Source: Pomphorhynchus laevis (Eukaryota > Acanthocephala > Palaeacanthocephala > Echinorhynchida > Pomphorhynchidae). Taken from it: a stretch of DNA of 64,000 nt. The notes under the pieces are model-generated. The model did not search any database. It saw only the letters and a list, made by a program, of their open reading frames with translations, and was not told the origin of the DNA. Below are positions 32,744 to 46,000 of the stretch, piece by piece. The stretch spans positions 108,943 to 172,942 of the forward strand of contig WNNJ02003111.1 of assembly GCA_012934845.2 (NCBI GenBank), given 5' to 3'. The position numbers and the translations under genes are program-made. Numbering within the stretch: position 1 is the first letter of the stretch; every line of letters starts with the position of its first letter.

Positions 32744-33248
32744 TAAAATTTTAATTATTTTGGTTTTAATTTAAAAAATTTAAATTAAAATTTTTTCAAC
32801 ATACTTAATAAATCAATTCATAAGATTTTGTGTAAATGTTAATTGATAGATGGTCGATGTTGTGAGATGGAAAAAAGTATGGGTTATCAAATCGATCTTT
32901 TTAGGAAAAAATATTTTTATGTTCAAAAAATTGAACATTTCTCTGAAGCGTAATATACATCGTATCGAGCTAAAACTTATATGTGGTGTAGATACATAAT
33001 GTGCAATCATTGTGTGATAATTTTTAACTAATCCGAACACTTACTTGAAAAATATTCAAATTTTATTTTATTTTTTTTAATTAATTTTAATTTCAAACTT
33101 TACCTACACTATGCTGCAAAAAATGAAAGATGTTTTTTAAATGTCTAATAAAGGTCTTTCGTTTTTTGTAATTTTTTTCTTGCCTAGTTGTGTCCGCCTT
33201 TCGGAAATGTTGCCACGATTTCTTCTGGAAATTACGACACTCAAGTAA

Positions 33249-34221
33249 GTGATTTGTAATTCGATAATATGCCGAGTGCGGGGGTTCTACCCCAAACTTA
33301 AAAACTTGTTGGTAATAAAGATTTCTAAGCCATTAGAAAGGCATAACATGTGTAACGTAGTTTTAATACCTTTTGTTAACAACTATAATAAGCGGATTCT
33401 ATTTAATACAGTCAAATTTCATGAAACTGAAATCAAGGTGTCCTTCGCACCGGATGATTTAGCGGAGGAATACGAACGTTTCTTCAATTCAAATTTGAAC
33501 AATCTAGGATCATTACAACGATAACCTATATTAGAGTCCGTTAAAATAAACAATTTACCTCCACACCTGGTGAATAATGATATCGATGCACTCACTGTAC
33601 TTTTTAAAGTAACTAATTTCATACCAGTAAAGGGGAAAATGGATTTCCCCTGCTTGTGGCGTTTTGTTCAGCTCCATTAGAGATTGCAGAGACTCTAGCG
33701 AAAACATCGCTTAACCCGTTCCTAGGGTATAATTTAAGATTCTCTCTGTTAAACGCCGAGGATCTTACCTTCCCCCATTGCAATATATGCCATAAATGGA
33801 GGCATTGGGGATCCAGCTGATCCAGTAACAAGTCGTATGGAGTCTACAGCCTTCAAATATGTCAAAGCTTAGTCACCGCGGATAAGTGCGTTGCACCTCC
33901 TTGTGTTCCAACTGTGGAGGGGACCATCCTGCATGATCCCGTAAATGTTCCTTCTTTAAACAATATCGTAACAAATTTTCCTCTCCGGTTAAAGTGAAAA
34001 GAGACAAATCAAGTTTTTCTGCATCCGTATTCAGGATGCCGGACAAAGATCTTCTCAGAATCATCGATGCTAGCAAACAATATAGTCTTAAGCAGATGGA
34101 GAGTTTGATTGCCAATCTACTTTCGGTAATGTATTCCGCTCCTGAGATTCCTCGACAGCAAGTCCTGGCTGAAACTAAAAAGAGGAGGCCTCGACTCACG
34201 CATCCCACCCAGCTAAGCTAA
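33249..34221 (+). pseudogene. LINE copy E ORF1 (interrupted)
   Basis: Starts with a segment ending FAPDDLAEEYERFF, then a zinc-knuckle region (CNICHKWRHWGSS near 33780) and the C-terminal part SASVFRMPDKDLLRIIDASK to 34221. Frame changes separate these. Homologous to ORF1 of copies A, B and C. Confidence 0.65.
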
Positions 34222-34225
34222 CACA

Positions 34226-35137
34226 ATGCAGAGTACTCGTGAGTCTTTTTCACTGAATATCCTTCAGTGGAATTCGGGAAGAACTTCTGCCTTTAAACTT
34301 CTATCTGGTAGATATGCAGATTTTATAGTCCGTCAGGAGACGCGGTCTATCGGCCTCCCTTTGGACATTACTCGATTCATCCCTAAGCACATTTTTCCTA
34401 ATATACTCCGTAGTTAACCCCCTCACTCATCTTCATATCAAGGTCTTTTAGCCCTAGTTAAATGTTCCTTAAGATCGTCCCTTCTACTCAACTATTCTTG
34501 TCCAGCCCTTTCTTCTCTAGTAGTTTCACTCTGTAAGAACGGTAAACGCCTCAGTCTAGCCAATGTATACATCCGTCGAGGTGAGATTCACAAGAACCGT
34601 GACTTTCTGGATAGGATTATTGATAGCGGCTATGACATGTTACTTGGTGACTTCAACGACAGAACTAGTCGTTGGATTAATTCAGAACTCCTTAGAGCCA
34701 GGAACGGTTACCTTATTCACAAACCACCGTCCCCAACCTTTCATTGTACATCAACGAATTCACTCCTCGACTTATTACTGCTCCATGAGAGGTGGTTGTT
34801 TAAACTCCACTGTACAGAGCAGTCGCGACAACATCTGTCCATCTCTCATGATCTGATTCGTTGGCGGATAGAGGAGGATATGCTGCTTAGAAGGAGATTC
34901 TACTTTGATCCTATCAGAGTGCCCTTCGTTCAGGCAGCAATCCAACGCTTCCCACGAATTGGTAATGAGAGTCTGACCGAATTTAATTTTTACCTCTCTT
35001 TGCAAGCTTCCGCGATACTTTCAACTAGCTATAGAGGTCGCATTTACAGTCCCACTCCGACAAAACTCAAGACCTTAGCGTATATGCTCAGTCTTCCCAA
35101 CCTATCTGCTTCTGCCAGACAAGTTCTCTCGAAATAA
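34226..35137 (+). pseudogene. LINE copy E endonuclease region (interrupted)
   Basis: ATG at 34226 five bases after the ORF1 stop. Endonuclease motifs: VRQETRS (usual LQETR), MLLGDFNDRTSRW, and LSISHDLIRWRIEED where other LINEs have SDH. A stop near 34415 and a frame change before 34637 break it. Confidence 0.7.
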
Positions 35138-35487
35138 TGTTGGAGCACTAGATATAGCATTGGGATAGATTGGAGCACTAGATATAGGGCAAACATTGCT
35201 TCCCTTAATTCAGCTCAGTCTTCCTTTTGGAAGATATTCAAGAAAAAGAAGTTTGTTTGTTGAAAGGATAGAGCATTAGGCTGGATTGGTAGAATAAGCC
35301 TTGATAAATTTTTAGAGGAATCACTATCCCTACATAATTATGGAGCCACTCAATCACCTCAACCAATCCCGCCGTGGGGTACTTTAGGATTAGAGATATA
35401 TCTGTCCCAGATATCCTTAACTTCTAGAAGCCTCTTGCGGGCACCTAAAAATCCGTCGCTCCACTCTCTTCTCGTGTTTGTCAGCTT

Positions 35488-36215
35488 TTGACAGCCGAAC
35501 AAAGAAGAGAAGTTGCCGTCACAATGCTATTAGCCGCCCCATCCGACGTGGCCGGCATCAACATCAGTATACGTATATTTCTACCTATGAAAAATCCGGT
35601 ATTATGTCCTAAAGACCTGTGGTCCATATCGATTGAAAATTACCTCGTATCGATATACGAAAAGCGCTTTCGCGTAGAAGCCGCGATCATCTGAGTAGGC
35701 AAAATGTAATCCCACTGAGTTTTAATGAGTTCGTCAAAGGTCGCTCGGTCCATTAAGCAGTAGGTGAGGTGCATAAGTTCTGTCAGGAAAATAGTCATCC
35801 ACTTGCTATGGCTGTTTTCCTTGACGTCTCTGCTGCATTTGACCGCATCTCAATTTCCTTTGTTATCTCTTCTCTCAGGTCCTTCATGTTTGCCTGCTAG
35901 AATTGTTAACAAGATGGAGATTCTGTTGGACACCAAGCGATTCTTCTATGAAGATGACCCTGATGCGCGTCAGTTCTACCCTATTACGGGTGTTCACCAA
36001 GGCTCCGCTCTTTATCCTATCTTTTTTCTTGCTGCCTCCATTGAACCCTTCAAAATATTTAAACGTGAACAACGTCTAGTGGTATACGCTGATAATACCA
36101 CATCCCTGTTCTCTGGACGCAGGTGCAAAGACGTAGTCTCGGACATCAGCTGTTTCTTTTTAAGATTAAGAGACCAGTTACCCAAGTCCAATCTTATTTG
36201 AAACTCCGCCAAATC
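35488..36215 (+). pseudogene. LINE copy E reverse transcriptase (interrupted)
   Basis: RT palm in at least three frames. DPDARQFYPITGVHQGSALY is the motif B region and VVYADNTTSLFSGRR is motif C, with the second catalytic Asp changed to Asn. Confidence 0.7.
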
Positions 36216-36760
36216 GCAGGTGGTTGTATTTCATTACGCCCTCTGCAACAAAGCAAAAGCTCAAGAGATTAGCACTCTGCCCTCTCCTCCATTTTGACTA
36301 ATCAACCACTCCCTGTCTTCACGAGTCGATAGGGTATTTTACTTAAACGTATCTTGAAGAGAGCTAGACGGGCTCTGAAACAGGCCCAGCATATGTCATG
36401 AAAGGGAAAACTCAGGTGCGCCTCTGGGGCACTTGGGCTATCTCGGGATTCGTCTTCTTCTCAAGAGGACGTCCCCCTGAGCAAATGCTGTTTCTTAAGC
36501 TTTCCATCTATCGCTTACCCAGCATAGTCCTGCCTTGATTGGACTATTCGGGGGGGGATGGGTGAAAGACCCCGGATGGTTCAGTCGAAGGGTGGTGTGT
36601 TGGATTGGTTGGAGGGCGCAGATCCCACTTGACCTGATGCCATGAAAATGATGAAAGAAGTGGACAAATTTGTCCGGAAGACGATGTTTTCTGACGGCTT
36701 TTCTTTTCTATTTTTTGTTTTAATTCTATTTATTTTTGTTAAGAAAATCATTATTATTAC

Positions 36761-37974
36761 AACTTGCCGATTAAATTGTGTGGTGAACAAATTGTACATT
36801 GTTTCTTTTGACATTTTTCGCTAGCAACAGCTTGCCATATATATAAATAGTGTTTGTTGATCCTTTTCAAAAATTCTAAATTAAAAAAAAACATTATTTA
36901 TGTGATAAAGAAATGTACCTGCAAGTGATCATTTGATCGGAACGACCACTATATTATAATGCATACACATTTTTATTTTACCAATAAAATGTTCTTTTTA
37001 AATTACTAATAAATGCAGCTTGCTGAGTGTTAAATATCAAAGGTATATAGAAGGAGTTGATGTGCCTTTGAATTTCTGTGCGTTTTAACGCAACAAAACA
37101 TCTGGTTTAAATACACAGTAAACATGCATTTTGCATCATCAAAATAAAATTTAAATTGAAACGAAACTACTAAATATTCTTTATAGCTGATTTATATCAT
37201 AATAGCTTATTTATATAATTTGATTAACTTGATAATAACTTGATATTCAAGAATATTTAAGTGTATTTGAATATTTATCTTTTGTCTATACTTAACTCTT
37301 AATGTTAGTGTTCGCATAATAAAGACATTATGTTCTGTATTTTCTTAAAGCAGCAAAATTTAAATATATCGTAGCATCAATTAAGTTTAAATAATACCTG
37401 ATAATTAATTTATTTATATTCAAGACCAAATCTCTGGCTTCCGTATCATACATTTCATTTATTTTATTCTAAATCATATTATTTAAAATCACTTCATTTT
37501 TCTATAATTGGATATATATATTATAAATATATCATACATTATAAAACATCACTCCATTCATATATTTAATAAATATATAGGAATCAATGCATAGATAAAT
37601 GATATGATTATATTATTAATATTAAGTAATTCAATATTATAGGGCAATTAATAAAAAATAATTGAGAGGTCACTTCAAGAAGGTGCATGTAGGCAGAATA
37701 ATCGTGCTCTGAAAATCTCAAATGCAATAGTTCTCTTCATTTTTATTAAAACATCCTATCTGATGATCTTTTAGAGTTTATAAAGCATAGAATAGAGGTC
37801 ATCATTTTGATGATGACCTCTATTTCTTATTCATATACCCCGTATATTATTTATTAGTCATTTTATAAACATTGATTTTTATTTTAAATCTTAAATGTTA
37901 ACTTGATATTTATTGACATTTAACTTGACATTTATTTAACTTTATATTAATTTTATCAATATTTTTAATTTACA
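36761..37974. other. AT-rich stretch with a perfect 14-bp palindrome
   Basis: No gene. AATAGAGGTCATCA (37791) and its reverse complement TGATGACCTCTATT meet at 37791-37825; the arms resemble the TAGAGGTCATCAG block of the PLE terminal repeat, so this may be two pLTR ends head to head. Confidence 0.5.
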
Positions 37975-38800
37975 AGATATGAAATATATGTTTCGATACA
38001 TTGAGTATATATGTGTATTTAACTCTAATAATTTTTATTCAATTAATGAACAAATTTATCCAGAAAGCCTTATTTGCGACTTTTTGTTATCGAATTCTTT
38101 ATTTATTGACGTTTTTTATCATGTTTTGTAAGCGACACTAGCTTGTAGCTCATTTATTGCTTCATTCATTTATAATTATAACGTCTATCTAACAAAAATT
38201 AAACCATCAAGTAAATATTAATATATGAATAAAATTGAATTAATAGAATCCTTAAATATTTTGATAAATCAAAATTATTTAAAAGTAGGGACATCTATAT
38301 TTAGACAAGTAAAAGGTGTTCCAATGGGAGGTAATAGTAGCCCAATTATAGCTGACTTGTTTTTAAGCTTTATAGAATATGAATTTGTTCATAACTGTGT
38401 AAAAACTAAATCTAAACAATATAAATATATGAAATATATGTTTCGATACATTGATGATATATGTGTATTTAATTCTAATAATTTTTATTCAATTAGTGAG
38501 CACATTTATCCAGAAAGCCTAATTCTTAACAAAACCAATATTAATGATAAAGAAGGTGTATATCTAGATATGAACATTAAATTAACATTAACTAAAACTA
38601 CTATTAATTCATATCGTAAAGATGACATATTTAAATTTACAAGAAACATTTTTTTGCATGAGCATTCATGCATACCATATAATATAAAATATAATACATT
38701 AAATAATGAAATTTTAAGAATTGCAACAATATGTAATGATATTGGTTTTCTTCAAAATCATTTAAAAGCAAATAGTAAAATATATAAATCAACACAATAA
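37975..38800 (+). pseudogene. PLE reverse transcriptase, longest open copy
   Basis: A short partial copy (37975-38075) is followed by a 191-aa open segment at 38225-38800: NKIELIESLNILINQNYLKV, QVKGVPMGGNSSPIIADLFL, FIEYEFVHNC, YMFRYIDDICVFN, then YLDMNIKLTLTKTTINSYRK and HSCIPYNIKYNTLNNEILRI. This RT type (GVPMG, ADLFL, FRYIDD, YLD) is known from many invertebrate Penelope-like retroelements. The N-terminal RT motifs and the C-terminal end are missing. It is the best reading frame of the family in this window. Confidence 0.78.
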
Positions 38801-38839
38801 TATTAACAATAAATTAAAAAAAAATATACATATATATGT

Positions 38840-39163
38840 TATAATAACTATAACGTCTATCTAACAAAAATTAAACCATCAAATAAATATAAATATATGG
38901 ATAAAATTGAATTAAAAAAATCTTAAAATATTTTGATAAATCAAAATTATTTAAAAGTAGGGACATCTATATTTAGACAAGTAAAAGGTGTTCCAATGGG
39001 TGGTAATAGTAGCCCAATTATAGCTGACTTGTTTTTAAGCTTTATAGAATATGAATTTGTTCATAACAGTGTAAAAACTAAATCTAAACAATATAAATAT
39101 ATGAAATATATGTTTCGATACATTGATGATATATGTGTATTTAATTCTAATATTTTTTATTAA
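38840..39163 (+). pseudogene. PLE RT, second tandem partial copy
   Basis: Direct repeat of the start of the previous copy, from TAACGTCTATCTAACAAAAA through YIDDICVFNSN, truncated at 39163. Tandem partial copies are typical of PLEs. Confidence 0.72.
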
Positions 39164-39753
39164 AATTATTATTATTGGAATAAACAATTCACGTAAATTA
39201 AGAAAACCTACATGATCTGATATGATGTTTGATAAAACGTTTTTTAACATTTTATAATTCTTTTAAAATTGCGTTCGGAGATAATGTAATCATTAGTTCT
39301 TCCTCTGAAAATAATAAGAAAAATATTGAATATTATTAATATTATTTTGAATATTATTATGTTTGGCTTTTTCTCCGAGAGAAATAATAATATTTTTCAT
39401 ATTTTTCTCGAAAAGCCAACTAATGACATTTTATAATTGAATATAGAATTGTTATTATTTGCTACGGAAGAATAAGAACCTAATCATCGGAATTTTAAGA
39501 ATTTAAATAATACAATCGTCTATTAATTGGCATTTTAAATAATAAGTTATCATTATAAAATGACCTAATTTTACACCAGATTCATTGTTTATTACTTGTG
39601 ATGGACTAAATAATGAAATTTTTTAGTTAATTGTCTCAAATTTGAGCGGATTGTTTAATAATATAAATTGACTTACAACATTTAAAAATATTCTTATGTA
39701 AAAATGCATTTTTACAAAACATATACACTGTGCTAACATATACTACAAAATCC
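39164..39753. other. AT-rich 3' flank of MED14
   Basis: Probable MED14 3' UTR and downstream DNA on the minus strand. No perfect AATAAA close to the stop. Short inverted motif AATAATAT...ATATTATT near 39330-39390. Confidence 0.4.
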
Positions 39754-40070
39754 TCAAGATCGTCCACGACCCTGGGATCTGTTAATTAGTTGGGGAGGAC
39801 GTGATACATTTGTCTCAATTGGATGACGACCCATTTGAGCTTGATATTCCATACGCGTTGTATATTGTGGACTTATTTGTCGATATACTAGTTCACCTGT
39901 AGGCAGTCTATGTGTCGGTGACATTATGCGCTGTGTAGGCGACATTAGCTGCAAATTCGGGCTTCGTTGAAATATTTGAGATTGGCTCATCTGAAAAAGC
40001 TCTTCACTTCCCGCGCCAAATGTAACGGGAAGTCTACATACAAGATCGCGTAAAGTGAGAAACAGAACAG
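39754..40070 (-). CDS. MED14: MED14 terminal exon g
   Basis: 317 nt including the stop. Acceptor TCCCCTGCAG. Reads AVLFLTLRDLVCRLPVTFG, the conserved end of MED14, then an extension with LMSPTQRIMSPTHRLPTG repeats and a basic end RSQGRGRS. Confidence 0.85.
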
Positions 40071-43000
40071 CTGCAGGGGACCCTGAATATACAATGAATG
40101 AATTAACAGATAGTCCCTAAATTAAATTCTATTGTAAATTTCTATAATTCCTGAAAAGTTTATGGTTTAAGGAAGTAAACAATTTGTGTAATATATTAAA
40201 TGGCATAGAACTCGTATTATTCTAAGTAAAGCTGGATCTATATTTTTACAATTAGTTATATTCGAAAATTTTAAAATCAATGCGTTGAATCAAAATGAGT
40301 TCCTTTTAATCCTTTTATTATTATCTAATAACATATAGATATAATATTATTGTATAAGCAGACTCCATTGTAAATTAGCAAAAAAATTAAGAAGATTCCA
40401 ATATTTATTTTGTTTTCAAATTTTTAATGACTACTGCGGTCATCATCAGGAAAACGTCATAGCACACGTTACAACAAACATATACAGCAAACACAGATCT
40501 GGAAGAAGCACCGGAAGTTAATCTGGAAAAATAAATTTACCATTTGTAATCAAGTGGATAAGCACATCCGGTTTATTACCCTCAAAGTTGTTGTCGGGAT
40601 CTAAGTATCTAATAGGATAGGCTCTTTTATTTGCATTATATACTTATCCTTTTCGTGGGCTGTAATTTATCCATCGGGAAAATTTTGTCGTGGCCGTTGG
40701 CGGCAAAGTGATTCCAAACTGCTGAGCTGATTGGTCAAAGACGCCCGCTTGTGACATAATAATTGAACAGCAAGCGTTTCGCCTGTTTGTCCTACGTAAT
40801 TAACTACGCTGTCCTGATGATTACCGCAGTAGTGGTTGAAAATTTGAAAACAAAATAAATATTTAACTCTTCTCTATTTTTCTCCCAATAATATAACATT
40901 ATGATAATTTATATTATATATAATTTTATAATTACAATTATAATTTTCATCACTTCGAACAACGTATATATTGGTTACACGACGCATCGGTTGTATTCAC
41001 GAATGACTCAACATTCATATAGCGGTGCGATTAAGAAGCAATGGAAGATGAACATGACACTAAGGTATCTAAAAAGAAGATAATTGACAGTAAAAAGTCT
41101 TTAATGAAAGAACGTAATGTTGTGAATTTACGAATTCTAAAAGCGGCATTTATCAAAGAGATGAATCCTACTATCAATAGCAAAGATAAAGGATTCGTAA
41201 AGACATTAAATTTTTTAAGTACTATTAAATTAGATAAGTTACAATTTAATGTAATTTATATAATTTAATGTAATTTTAAATATATTAAACGGCATATCAC
41301 AAGAAATTTTTTCCCTTTTTATTGTGTTGCCTATAGTACTCTTTTCATGTTTTGAATTTTCAAGCACAAGCACAGCTACTAGGAAACTATTTACATAGGC
41401 AAGTAATTTTTCTTTTTTCTAAAGAAAATTAGGATTTTTTCAAATGTAAGATGCTAGAAATCAAACGTAAGCTTTTTATATAAATCACTGTGGTGATTTA
41501 TATAAACAAATCTCATAATTGTCTTTTACATTTATTACCCGTAAAAGGCTTTCCTCGATGGTAGAAATATATATGGTTGAAATATATGTTGCTATATGAA
41601 TATATAATCTGATCAATATAGGAGTTACTTGCCCTCAGATCAACCTAATAACCATTTAAAGTAGCTCCTATATAATATCAGATTATATATATAATATTCA
41701 TATAACAATTTAATATTATATTATATAATATTCATACATATAAGATAATATATAATATATATCGGACCACCTCAGTCATATGGACTACCGGTGAAGAACC
41801 GTAAAAAAGTTATTTCAAAAGCTACATTCGTTTTTTTTAAAATGAACTAATTAAATCTAAATACAAATCTAAATTTAAATTAACCCGATTTATAAAATGT
41901 TTCTAAAATTAAAAATTCTAAAGGTATGTTTAGTTTTTAGATTTAAAAAAATCAATATTAAATTAAGCGTATCAAAGAACAAAAACAAATACCACTACTC
42001 CTGGCATGATTCTTTGAATATTCTGTTAAATTGCTTGAAATAAAGTTAATAGCCGCAATTACATCATCATTAGATGTTGGACATTGTAGAGCAGATATTT
42101 CAATACATCCGGTTGTCAAATCATATGATATTGGGAGCATAAAGCACCTTGAAGTGGTAAGACCTTGATTATCTGGACGCTGTAGCCGTAGGTAAAGTCG
42201 AATCTTAAAATAATGTATTTTTTAAATTAATTATTTGATAATTGTTTTAACAAAATGTTTCGTCATTTCATTATAGGTATCGATATTTTAATATTTATGC
42301 CGATATTTTTATTGAATTTATTTTCCAACATTTTTTTGGTCAAAACATAGCTCATTGAATCGATATTTTTTATTTTACAACTTTTAATAAATTTAAATAA
42401 AATTGATTAAAACTTTACTGATTAAAACGATAAAATAAGCAAACTGAAGTATCGTATATCGTTGGCAGCGTTTCTTTGAATCAGCAGCTGTACTTCAAAA
42501 GTCATTCACAGACTCCATATATAATAAAAATAAAACATGTATCCAGAATATATAATGATTATATATCAACGAAATTCATCGATAAATGCTAATCAAAGCA
42601 TAATTTGATTATGCCTTTCGTTGATATATGTTTAAAATAAAAGTTTCTAAGCAATCATTCATATAAACAATTTGGTTAGCGTGAATTTCTATTTTATTCT
42701 ACAATAAAGTAAAATATAAATCAAATATTATTTAAAAAATATTAAAAAACTATATAAAGCATTAAAAATAAACCATAAATTTATCGGATAATAATTTTAA
42801 TAACTAATTTGTATAAAAGAAACAATTATTTGCAAATGATTGATTATCATTCGATGCTGCGAATAATTGTAATTTAAATTGATCGTAATTTTTTAAAAGT
42901 ACAATAAAATATATTTGTAAATACGTTTTTTAATACTTTTAATATTTCGCTAAAATCGTTTGTAACACTTTTATTAAACAAGCCAAAATTATCAAATATG

Positions 43001-46000
43001 AATGAGTTTGTCAATATAAATAAATTAGTTGATATTATCAGCTAATTTAGATAGAAGTGACTTCATGATAGAAGTGACTATCATGACAATCCTTGGTGTC
43101 CCTTTTGACAATAATCTCTCGTTTCTGCCTTTTATTCGTAGCAAGATCAGTTCATGCTCCCTCATCCTCCGTGACATTCGAAGTGTCCGTAGAAACCTCG
43201 ACGTCAAATCGACAGCTATTTTAATCTCCAGCCTTTTCATGCCTCGTCTAGAATATTGCTTAGGTCGTCTCGTAAACTGTCCAGCATATCAATTTCACTA
43301 TCTACAAAGGATTCTGCACATGACTGCTAGGGTCATCTTCCGCCTTCGTAAGTACGACCACATCTCCAACACCCTCCGCATCCTTAACTGGCTCGACATT
43401 CTGAGCCGCATAACCTCTCAAATTCTCACACTTGCATGGCAAATCAAATTCCGGCACAACCCTCCTTATCTATATCTTCCTGATAGCGCATCCAATATGA
43501 CGACTGGTCTCTCCCTAAGAAGTCATCGCTCCTACTCGCTTTTCGTCCCCCGTCACAACGGTAATCACGGATATCGTGCGTTCACCATCGCTGCACCACG
43601 CCTTTGGAACAAACTTCCTCGAGACACAAAATCATTGACGTCGCTTAAACACTTCAAAACTTCCTTGATCGCCATACTTCTTGCAAACGAACTAAAATAA
43701 CACTTTCAGCCGCAATCAATTCAATAACTCTACATACAAGTTCAAACACTCATCGGACGTAAACTTGTCTTTTAATTTTTATAGTGGGCCTGTAAATGGT
43801 TCTATTTTACCATAACGGCCACTCTAAATAAATTCTATCCTACCTATCCTATTATCAACTAATTATCAAATAATTTAGTTGAGGATTCAACTAAATTAAT
43901 TGTAAGGATTCCATCATAAAGTAATAACTTAAGATAATGCCAATCTTAAACTATTTAGACTTAAATATATATAGAGTTAAGTCACTATATTTTTTAAAAA
44001 ACAAGTTTATCTATAATGGTGTTTGATCTTTTATTTTATACATCATTTTCTAACATGTAATTATATTCATACGAATATAAATAATATTTATAGATATTAA
44101 TTTAGTTCATAAATGCATTTATTTATGCATTTATGAACTAAATTATATTTAATTTATATAAAAAATATTCTTAACTCATTTTAAATAATTTTAAAACATT
44201 TAAATTGTATATCCATGGTTTAAAGTGCAAATAAAGTGAATCTGTGAGGATTTAACTAAATTAATTGTAAGGATTCCATTATAAAGTAATAACTTAAGAT
44301 AATGCCAATCTTAAACTATTTAGAGTTAAAATCTAGATTAGACAAAAGTTAAGATCAAAATTTTGCATTTAAACATATAATCAATTAAAAATTGATTTAA
44401 TTTGATATTTTAGCTAATACTTTTTGTCATATTAAACAAAACTAACAAACATGAAAGCCTTTTGATGAATACAAATAAATGAAGGCGTGAATGGTTTAAG
44501 TCCGAATCCCATAGGAACTGATGTATGCCAGCGCACTTTCCAAGGCATTCCGGAAGTCTAAACAACAAATAACGAATTATAATGATGAATTTTAAATTTA
44601 ATTTAAAAATCGATTAATCAAGAGTATTAAACTAATTAATATTAACTTGTCTATTTAATAACTCTTTAATATTGAATGATATTGAAGAATTAGTCTATTA
44701 AAGTTAATTTAATAACTTAACGATTTATTTATAGATATATTCAGTTATTTAATTATTTAAAAATAATTTTGAAATGTAAACACACAATGCTATATTCATT
44801 TTATGTACATCGATATCGAAGCTAAATAACATTAAAGGTAAAGAGTGTAATGTGCATTTGCGAGCAGATAACACAATTCGTAGTCCTAGCTTGACGAAAA
44901 TATAACGACTGTATTAGTTAAAAATATATCGGGAAGCAAGCGACAATCACGCTGCAAAAATTTGGAGTATCCCCCGAGAAAGTTAACAACGTTAATGAGG
45001 ATTATGTCATAAAATGCATAAGCCTGAGATTGGATAGCAGACAAAAAAAACATTAATGTAAAAATAGAAAACAAAAGCAGCAATAGTTCGACACAGTAAA
45101 TTATAGAGAAATGAACAACGGGAAAAGTAAGACAAAATATACAATTATTGGCAGTGGTTATAAAAACGATAACAAAAGAAAAACAGAAGAGAAGAAAAAA
45201 TGGCAAGGGCAATAAATGACATACACTGAATACGGACTAAACAAAAATACTTGAAAAACGGCTGAAAACTATGAAATTCTTCCACGGTGTACAAGCGGAA
45301 CAACATTCCGATATGCAAGTTGAGAATTTATGACTGAAGCAATAAGAAGAACAATTCAGAGCGCGAGGTTACATTATTGCAGTGATTAAGTCACAGTTCA
45401 AGATGCTACAAACACAAAATGTAAGATTGAATAAATTTTCTAATAACAAATTATAATCTGAGAATTTAATAAAAAGGCCCACCGCAACCTATCGACCTGG
45501 GGGCAGAATACAATCATAAACATAAGTTTAGTTTGACATTTGACATTTTTTGTCGTTTCGATCGTGATAAATCAATTTGGCTAAGTGGTATAATTGAAAG
45601 TATCAGGCAATGGAATACATAAGAAATCGGTGGGCACTGTAAATGGAAATATTTGTATTGGTAACAATTTGAGCGTTTTGTGACAAGGGATGCTAATCGT
45701 ACATAATTTATCGTAATATTCATGGATGTAAGCGCGAATGATAACTGTTTTTTAAGGCTCGGGCTTGATGCTATAAGAATAGGAGATTATTTCAGCTAAT
45801 TTGATTTCTCGATCGACGTTAAGAAACTTGCCAGACCACAATTCGGATTGTTGTTGGAAGGCCAAAGATTCTTACAGGAGCAAGGGATTTCGAAGGTTAA
45901 ACGTGAGTGGTGTGGTAAGAGTGAGGCGTCAACGTGAGTGAAGTGGATTTTAGGAGAAAATATATAACCTATTTGATAAAACAACATTTGCACGGGTCGA

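Larger units (their letters stand above)
33189..36760 (+). mobile_element. Jockey-like LINE, copy E, full length, decayed
   Basis: Full-span plus-strand copy: 5' end TGTCCGCCTTTCGGAAATG, ORF1 about 33249-34221, ORF2 from the ATG at 34226 (MQSTRESFSLNILQWNSG), RT to about 36600, and a 3' end GTTAAGAAAATCATTATTATT near 36760. Stops and frameshifts lie in both ORFs (for example LRSLGL damaged near 35880), and the catalytic box reads YADN instead of YADD near 36090. It gives the 3.57-kb length of the family. Confidence 0.82.

Noticed and set aside
41958-41992. MED14 ending at the TAA at 41958 (ICFCSLIRLI)
   Set aside because: A donor at 41992 and the exon at 40070-39754 restore the conserved LRDLVCRLP ending in phase, which is a better match to human MED14.
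44886-45212. 108-aa hydrophobic frame, possibly a membrane protein
   Set aside because: Composition (Phe/Ile/Leu) is what antisense of Lys/Asn-rich DNA gives; no conserved motif and it lies in a MED14 intron.
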